A DNA stretch of 64,000 bases, from positions 2,607,821 through 2,671,820 of the forward strand of contig NZ_JAGXTP010000001.1 in the NCBI RefSeq assembly GCF_018334155.1, in the 5' to 3' direction. Under the pieces are notes generated by a model, which was not told the origin of the DNA, searched no databases, and was given only the letters and a program-made list of their open reading frames with translations. The position numbers and the translations under genes are program-made. Source of the stretch: Devosia litorisediminis (GTDB lineage: Bacteria > Pseudomonadota > Alphaproteobacteria > Rhizobiales > Devosiaceae). Shown here in pieces: positions 61,119-64,000 of the stretch (positions are counted from its first letter, which is position 1; every line of letters begins with the position of its first letter).

Positions 61119-63797
61119 ATGGGTCCCGAAGTCCCCGGAACGTTGACTGACAAAGGGTCAGCGCTGGATCTGTTCGAGTTGGCGCCAGCAGCCATGGTGC
61201 TGTGCCATCGGCAGGGCTTCGTGCAGAAATTCAACCGGGCATTTGCTCGGCTGGTCGGCTGGCAGGATGGCAAGATACCGCCGGCGCGACAGTTCAAGGA
61301 ACTACTGACCAGGCCGTCGCAATACATCTATGGCTCACAGGTTGTGCCGCCGCTGCATCTGTTGGGCGCGGTCGAAGAGATCGAGCTTGATATCGTCACA
61401 GCGGATGGATCGAAACTTCCCGTATTGCTTGGCGCAGTGCAGATCGACGGCGGCGATGGCGAAAACCTGCATTGCTTCTCGCTCACCCCGGTCAAGGGAC
61501 GACGCGCTTACGCCCGCGAGCAGTTCGAGGCACGGGCCAAGCTTGAGAGACAGCAGGAATATCTCGACCTCGCCGAGAAGCTTGCCCGGGTAGGGCATTG
61601 GCACGCCCAACTGGCCACCGGCGAGGTGTTCTGGTCGCCGGTGGTCTATTCGATCCATGGGCGGGATCCCGCCGACGCGGCGCCCCTCGATCTTGAAAAG
61701 GCCATCAATTATTATCACGCGGACGACCGCGAGGCTGTGCGCGCCGCCATCACTGAGGCGATGGACAGCAAGCAACCCTTCGCGTTTGAAAAGCGACTGG
61801 CACCGAGCGAGCATCAGGGCGTGCGTTATGTCGAAGCCTATGGTTTGTGCGAGTTTGACAATGCCGGACAGCCAACGGGCATATTCGGCGTCCTGCGCGA
61901 CGTCACCGAGGCGCGCCAGGCTCAGGCCGACCTGGAAGCCAGCGAAGAGCGCTATCGCATGCTGGCCGACAGTGTTCCGGGCCTGATCGGCTATTGGGAT
62001 CGCGATCTATGTTGCCGCTTCGCCAATCAGGCCTACCAGGAATGGACCCCCTATGCGCCTGCCGAGCTGGTGGGCATGACCATGGCACAAGTCGCCGGCG
62101 AAGAACTCTTCGCGCGTAACCAGCCATACGTGGTCGCTGCCCTGGGCGGCGAGCGACAGAGCTTCGAGCGCACCGTGGTGATCCCCACCGGGGAAACGCG
62201 CCACGCCTGGATCGAATATCTGCCCGATCACGGGCCCGATGGCACGGTGCGCGGGTTCTACTCGATGATCACTGATGTCACTGCGCTCAAGCAGCGCGAC
62301 CAGGCCGAGCAGGAATCCAACGCGCTACAGTCCGCGGTATTGTCCAGCACCAGTTACATGGTCATTGCCACAAAGCCAGACGGTACCGTGACCATGTTCA
62401 ACGCGGCAGCGGAGGCTGCCCTCGGCTATCGCGCCGAAGACGTCATTGGCAAACACACACCGGGGCTCTGGCACGATGTGAGCGAGGTTGTTGAGCGTAC
62501 CGAGCAGATCAATGCAGAACTAGAAACCGCTATAGAACCTGGCTTTGCCACGTTTATTGCCCAAGCCGATCGCACTGGATCTGAGACGCGAGGCTGGACC
62601 TATATCGCCAAGGACGGACGTCGCTTCCCCGTCCGGCTGAGTGTCACCCAACTGCGCGATACCGATGAGCAGATCACCGGTTATCTCGGCGTGGTAGAAG
62701 ACATTACCGACCGCAAAGCGGCAGAAGAAGCCCTGCGCACCAGTGAGGAGACCTTCCGCGTTGCCATGGAGCATGCCAGCATCGGTATGACGGTGCTTGA
62801 CCCCGGGGGGCGCTGGGTCCGGGTTAATCAGGCGCTGACGCAATTGCTGGGCTATACGGAGGAACAACTGCTCGGTCTGGACTTCATTGCCGTCACCCAC
62901 CCCGATGACAGGGTGGCCAGCGAGCAAGTGGTTCAACAATTGCTGTCGGGGGAAATTGACACGCACACGGCCGAAAAGCGCTATCTGTGTCGCGACGGAC
63001 AATCGGTCTGGGCACAGTTGAGCGCTGCCGCCGTACGCAATCCCGATGGCAGCACTAAATACCTGGTAGCCCAGATACAGGACATCACCGAGCGCCGCGA
63101 AGTCGAGCGGGTCAAGAACGAGCTGATCTCGACGGTTAGTCATGAATTGCGTACACCCGTCACCTCGATCCGGGGAGCGCTTGGCCTGCTGGCCGGGACC
63201 ATGGCCAACGATCTGTCGCCGCAGGCTGTCAAGCTGGTCGACATTGCCAACAAGAACAGCGAGCGGCTGATCCTGCTGGTCAACGACATGCTCGACATCG
63301 ACAAAATTGCCTCGGGCAAGATGGCGTTTGACCTCCGCTCGGAGGCGTTGGGCCCGATTATTGGGATGGCGCTTGAAAACAACCAGCCCTATGCAGACCG
63401 CTTCGGGGTGAGCATCAACACCAATGCCGAAGAGCTGTCGGTCGAAGTGATGGTCGATCCGGCGCGCCTGCAGCAGGTCATGAGTAATCTGCTCTCCAAT
63501 GCGGCCAAGTTTTCGCCTGCTGGTGAGCAGGTGGACGTTACCGTCACGGCGGGCGACACAATGTGCCGCGTTGCCGTCCGCGATTACGGACAGGGCATTT
63601 CAACCGCTTTTGCGCCGCTGATCTTTGGCAAATTTACCCAGGCGGACTCCTCGGCCACCCGCTCCAAATACGGTAGCGGGCTGGGACTGCATATCAGTCG
63701 CGAGATCATCCTGCAGATGGGTGGTCAGATCGGCTTCGACAGCACGCCCGGCGAGGGCGCCACGTTCTGGATTGACCTGCCGCTGGCAGTTGCCTGA
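61119..63797 (+). CDS. Multi-PAS sensor histidine kinase with RsbP-type N-terminal PAS
   Basis: An 892-residue cytoplasmic kinase. The first PAS (about residues 15-125) carries an RsbP-like pattern (VPPLHLLGAVEEIELDI, DGSKLPVLLGA). Four more PAS/PAC units follow (about 145-275, 280-400, 405-535, 540-665). HisKA has His675 in SHELRTPVTS; the ATPase has N-box SNLLSNAAKF and G-boxes RDYGQGIS and GSGLGLHIS. It has no receiver. A ligand made or bound by the RsbQ-like partner may act on the first PAS. No response regulator gene is adjacent. Confidence 0.92.
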   Translation: MGPEVPGTLTDKGSALDLFELAPAAMVLCHRQGFVQKFNRAFARLVGWQDGKIPPARQFKELLTRPSQYIYGSQVVPPLHLLGAVEEIELDIVTADGSKLPVLLGAVQIDGGDGENLHCFSLTPVKGRRAYAREQFEARAKLERQQEYLDLAEKLARVGHWHAQLATGEVFWSPVVYSIHGRDPADAAPLDLEKAINYYHADDREAVRAAITEAMDSKQPFAFEKRLAPSEHQGVRYVEAYGLCEFDNAGQPTGIFGVLRDVTEARQAQADLEASEERYRMLADSVPGLIGYWDRDLCCRFANQAYQEWTPYAPAELVGMTMAQVAGEELFARNQPYVVAALGGERQSFERTVVIPTGETRHAWIEYLPDHGPDGTVRGFYSMITDVTALKQRDQAEQESNALQSAVLSSTSYMVIATKPDGTVTMFNAAAEAALGYRAEDVIGKHTPGLWHDVSEVVERTEQINAELETAIEPGFATFIAQADRTGSETRGWTYIAKDGRRFPVRLSVTQLRDTDEQITGYLGVVEDITDRKAAEEALRTSEETFRVAMEHASIGMTVLDPGGRWVRVNQALTQLLGYTEEQLLGLDFIAVTHPDDRVASEQVVQQLLSGEIDTHTAEKRYLCRDGQSVWAQLSAAAVRNPDGSTKYLVAQIQDITERREVERVKNELISTVSHELRTPVTSIRGALGLLAGTMANDLSPQAVKLVDIANKNSERLILLVNDMLDIDKIASGKMAFDLRSEALGPIIGMALENNQPYADRFGVSINTNAEELSVEVMVDPARLQQVMSNLLSNAAKFSPAGEQVDVTVTAGDTMCRVAVRDYGQGISTAFAPLIFGKFTQADSSATRSKYGSGLGLHISREIILQMGGQIGFDSTPGEGATFWIDLPLAVA

Positions 63798-63924
63798 GCT
63801 TAGAGCAGTCCGTCCAGCGGGCCGCCACCTTCAGACACAGGCAGCGCATGACCTTTCTAAAAGCGACCAGTGTCGGCAGCCCTTGGCGTTTGTTTTGTTT
63901 GTTATTTTGGTTTTTTGAACGCAA

Positions 63925-63958
63925 GAAGCCCTCACTGTTTCCAGTGAGGGCTTCTTTT
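63925..63958 (+). terminator. Intrinsic terminator after the PAS kinase
   Basis: A perfect 13-bp stem (63925-63937 with 63942-63954), a 4-base loop and TTTT follow the kinase gene by about 130 bases. The last 42 bases of the window show nothing else. Confidence 0.9.
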
Positions 63959-64000
63959 ATTCTTTTTCGACATCGTAATGAGATCATACGTTTTTGGCAG

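Noticed and set aside
1..64000. CRISPR arrays, prophage genes and insertion sequences
   Set aside because: I found no regularly spaced repeats, cas genes, transposases or phage structural genes.

Overview
The window reads as a chromosomal segment of a GC-rich alphaproteobacterium, most likely of the Hyphomicrobiales (Devosiaceae is my best guess, from gene content only). Pointers are a C4-pathway 5-aminolevulinate synthase, promoters of the EcfG general-stress type (GGAAC-N16/17-CGTT), a CtrA-like box before a PodJ-like polar protein, a SAM-II riboswitch before metZ, a class I lysyl-tRNA synthetase and the long alphaproteobacterial dCTP deaminase. I saw no phage, integrase, transposase or CRISPR array. 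It looks like core chromosome with catabolic cassettes and a few decayed genes.

Layout. 0-5.9 kb: a sugar ABC importer, a LacI regulator and a GH127 beta-L-arabinofuranosidase in one operon. 6-7.1 kb: two divergent stress units, each with an EcfG-type promoter. 7.1-18.3 kb: OmpA-like lipoprotein, a xylose-dehydrogenase-like SDR, hemA with a FixK/FNR box, a FixJ-like regulator lacking its phosphoacceptor Asp, mscL, a hybrid kinase, a MATE pump, a small P-loop kinase, and the Lhr-like helicase, which is followed by PdeM. 19-26.9 kb: TauE/SafE pair, PodJ-like protein, NarL-type regulator, pyrD and a DUF952 gene. 27-33 kb: S24 repressor, AAC(6')-like acetyltransferase, two decayed genes, a DUF2975/XRE pair, lysS and a TerB-like gene. 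33-42 kb: two solute-binding genes, metZ under a SAM-II riboswitch, dcd, a NitT/TauT-type importer, tRNA-Gly(CCC) and lipid-metabolism genes. 42-48.3 kb: a PAP2 phosphatase, a tiny stress ORF, and a terminal oxidase cluster with a fused subunit I/III.

48.3-60.1 kb is a polyamine/GABA catabolic island: GabD, GabT, a LysR regulator, a gamma-glutamyl-GABA hydrolase, a DUF3830 protein, a four-gene putrescine/spermidine-type importer, an aminobutyraldehyde dehydrogenase and a second LysR regulator. Together they would import polyamines and convert them through GABA to succinate.

60.3-63.8 kb holds what I think is the most interesting module: an RsbQ-like alpha/beta hydrolase followed at once by a multi-PAS histidine kinase whose first PAS resembles that of RsbP, the Bacillus partner of RsbQ. 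This looks like a ligand-sensing hydrolase/PAS pair connected to a histidine kinase instead of a PP2C phosphatase. A second theme is the general stress response: four matches to the EcfG promoter, one of them before a 19-codon ORF at 42959-43018.
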